64,000 bases of DNA from Tuwongella immobilis (lineage in GTDB: Bacteria; Planctomycetota; Planctomycetia; Gemmatales; Gemmataceae): contig NZ_LR593887.1 in assembly GCF_901538355.1 (NCBI RefSeq), positions 5,308,920 through 5,372,919 on the forward strand. The letters run 5' to 3'. Both the position numbers and the translations under genes were made by a program. Each line of letters starts with the position of its first letter. Position 1 is the stretch's first letter. The notes under the pieces are model-generated. The model did no database searches. It saw only the letters and a program-made list of their open reading frames with translations, and had not been told where the DNA came from. Below are positions 62,916 to 64,000 of the stretch, in pieces.

Positions 62916-64000
62916 TTACTTCACTTTCCGCACGGCGGGGGGCGTCCAAGTCCCGTCGATGATTGACGGGGCGGTTTCTTGCGGCCAGTAGAGACGGAGC
63001 ATCAGGATAAACTTGCCAGCGGGAGCAGGCAGCCAGTTGGACTCCTTTTCCTTGCCGGGGGAATTCTTCTGAATGTAGAGGTCCAGAGAGCCGTCCTCGT
63101 TGTACTTGAGTTCGTTGCGAGGGCTGAGCGTATACCGGTTGAGCGGGTTGTCCACGAAGAAGTAATCGGCGTTGTACATGGTCAGCGACCAGAAGCCTTT
63201 GGCCGGGGGCGTCTGTCCTTTCGGGAAGTGCATGACATACTGATTAGCTCCATCATACGGCTTTCCGTCGCCGTCCACCTCCGAGGTCGGATAGACGGCA
63301 TCTTGAGGCCGGTTTGCACCAAGGCCGATGGCGGTGATGAACGCCCGTTGGAGATAGTCGGTTCCGTAGGTTCCGGCGTTGGTCGTGAACAGCCAGCCGT
63401 TGTTGTTCACGCCTGCATTCTTGAAATGTCCCATGATCGTTTCTTGAGCGACTTTGGGGACACCCAGCAGTGCTTTCGCCATTGTGGTGTCGAGTTTGTT
63501 GATGTCGAAGTCCTTGCCGGGAACAATTCCAATCTTCGCCAACTTTTCCAGCATCGGTGCGTCGGCCTTCGCCGGTGGATTGTCCTTCATCAGCGAGGCC
63601 AACATCTTGAAGTAGGTCGCCGCATCCAGCTGATGAACCTGATCTCGAATCGGCGTCTTCATGTCGATAGTGGGGTCCACCGTTCCTCGCTGCGGCGAAT
63701 AGGCTTTTCCGTAAGCACTGAGCGGCACGAGGGAATACTTGTCTTGCAGCGCGTGCACGGCCTTGTAGTCGTCTGGCGTCCCGGTGCAGTAGGTGCGACC
63801 GAGTAGCCAGACCATGTTCGTCGGCGACTTGATTTCCTTGACGCCTTCGGGCAGTTTTCCGTTCCAGCCGGGGCCAGTGATGGCGTATTTCTGGGCGTCG
63901 GTTCCTGTGGTACGCTTCCCCGGAACTTCAAAGACATCGGTCCACCCGGAGAGCATGGGCATCAGGAAGTAGCGCCCCTTCTCGTCAGGAAGGCTCAGAA
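62916..64000 (-). CDS. DUF1254/DUF1214-type protein (5' part outside the window)
   Basis: At least 360 residues; the frame is still open at the window edge (…LSLPDEKGRYFLMPMLSGWTDVF). The DUF1254 part is followed by the DUF1214 C-terminal domain, with GWLFTTNAGTYGTDYLQRAFITAIGLGANRP, YVMHFPKGQTPPAKGFWSLTMYNADYFFVDNPLNRYTLS and IYIQKNSPG-like NSPGKEKESNWLPAPAGKF near the end. These are usually exported proteins of unknown function. The missing N-terminus presumably holds a signal peptide. Confidence 0.85.
   Translation of the reverse strand, partial: LSLPDEKGRYFLMPMLSGWTDVFEVPGKRTTGTDAQKYAITGPGWNGKLPEGVKEIKSPTNMVWLLGRTYCTGTPDDYKAVHALQDKYSLVPLSAYGKAYSPQRGTVDPTIDMKTPIRDQVHQLDAATYFKMLASLMKDNPPAKADAPMLEKLAKIGIVPGKDFDINKLDTTMAKALLGVPKVAQETIMGHFKNAGVNNNGWLFTTNAGTYGTDYLQRAFITAIGLGANRPQDAVYPTSEVDGDGKPYDGANQYVMHFPKGQTPPAKGFWSLTMYNADYFFVDNPLNRYTLSPRNELKYNEDGSLDLYIQKNSPGKEKESNWLPAPAGKFILMLRLYWPQETAPSIIDGTWTPPAVRKVK

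Overview
The window looks like a chromosomal segment of a planctomycete of the Gemmata/Tuwongella kind (order Gemmatales). This is inferred from several traits: a 16S rRNA gene with its own promoter and terminator and no 23S/5S next to it, several transmembrane Ser/Thr kinases, TIGR02996/leucine-rich-repeat proteins, a c-type cytochrome/WD40 protein paired with a PPC-domain secreted protein, SUMF1-family proteins and G+C-rich DNA. No species can be named from the sequence alone.

Bases 1-46,600 are ordinary chromosomal backbone with long, closely packed genes. From left to right they are: a DevBCA-type exporter under a divergent TetR repressor; a zinc-ribbon membrane protein and a 2-hydroxyacid dehydrogenase; a 1,070-residue membrane/TPR protein; the solitary 16S rRNA; purQ; a membrane-bound spermidine-synthase-like protein; trpS; a sialidase-like protein; a short SecA; a receiver-GGDEF protein; a sigma-70 factor; two Ser/Thr kinases around hemL; the PPC and cytochrome/WD40 pair; an HExxH protein; folC; an ABC ATPase and binding protein without a permease; a third kinase; a TolC-like lipoprotein; an aminotransferase; and a PhoD phosphatase.

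Bases 46,900-62,900 are an accessory island of small genes. Its core (about 50,986-55,670) is an integron-like cassette array on the + strand. Small ORFs, several ending within about 20 bases of the next site, alternate with attC-like sites whose outer boxes read GCCGAAC and GTTCGGC. One cassette holds the C-terminal 60 codons of an integron-type tyrosine recombinase. The array splits a copy of a 2H-phosphoesterase (LigT-like) gene at a GTTC, while an intact paralogue lies at 57,293-57,826.

Around the array, mostly on the - strand, lie polymorphic-toxin parts: an Imm7-like gene between two direct repeats, an Imm49-like gene, a possible SUKH-like protein, two displaced Rhs tips, a probable toxin tip without a start codon followed by a SUMF1-family gene, and an ACP-SUMF1 fusion. 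Blocks of the LigT-like gene recur at the joints. The island therefore looks like a toxin/immunity store built by both cassette recombination and segmental duplication. No working integrase is present in the window.

The right end is a DUF1254-type secreted-protein gene that runs off the window. Bases 1-104 hold no gene I can support.
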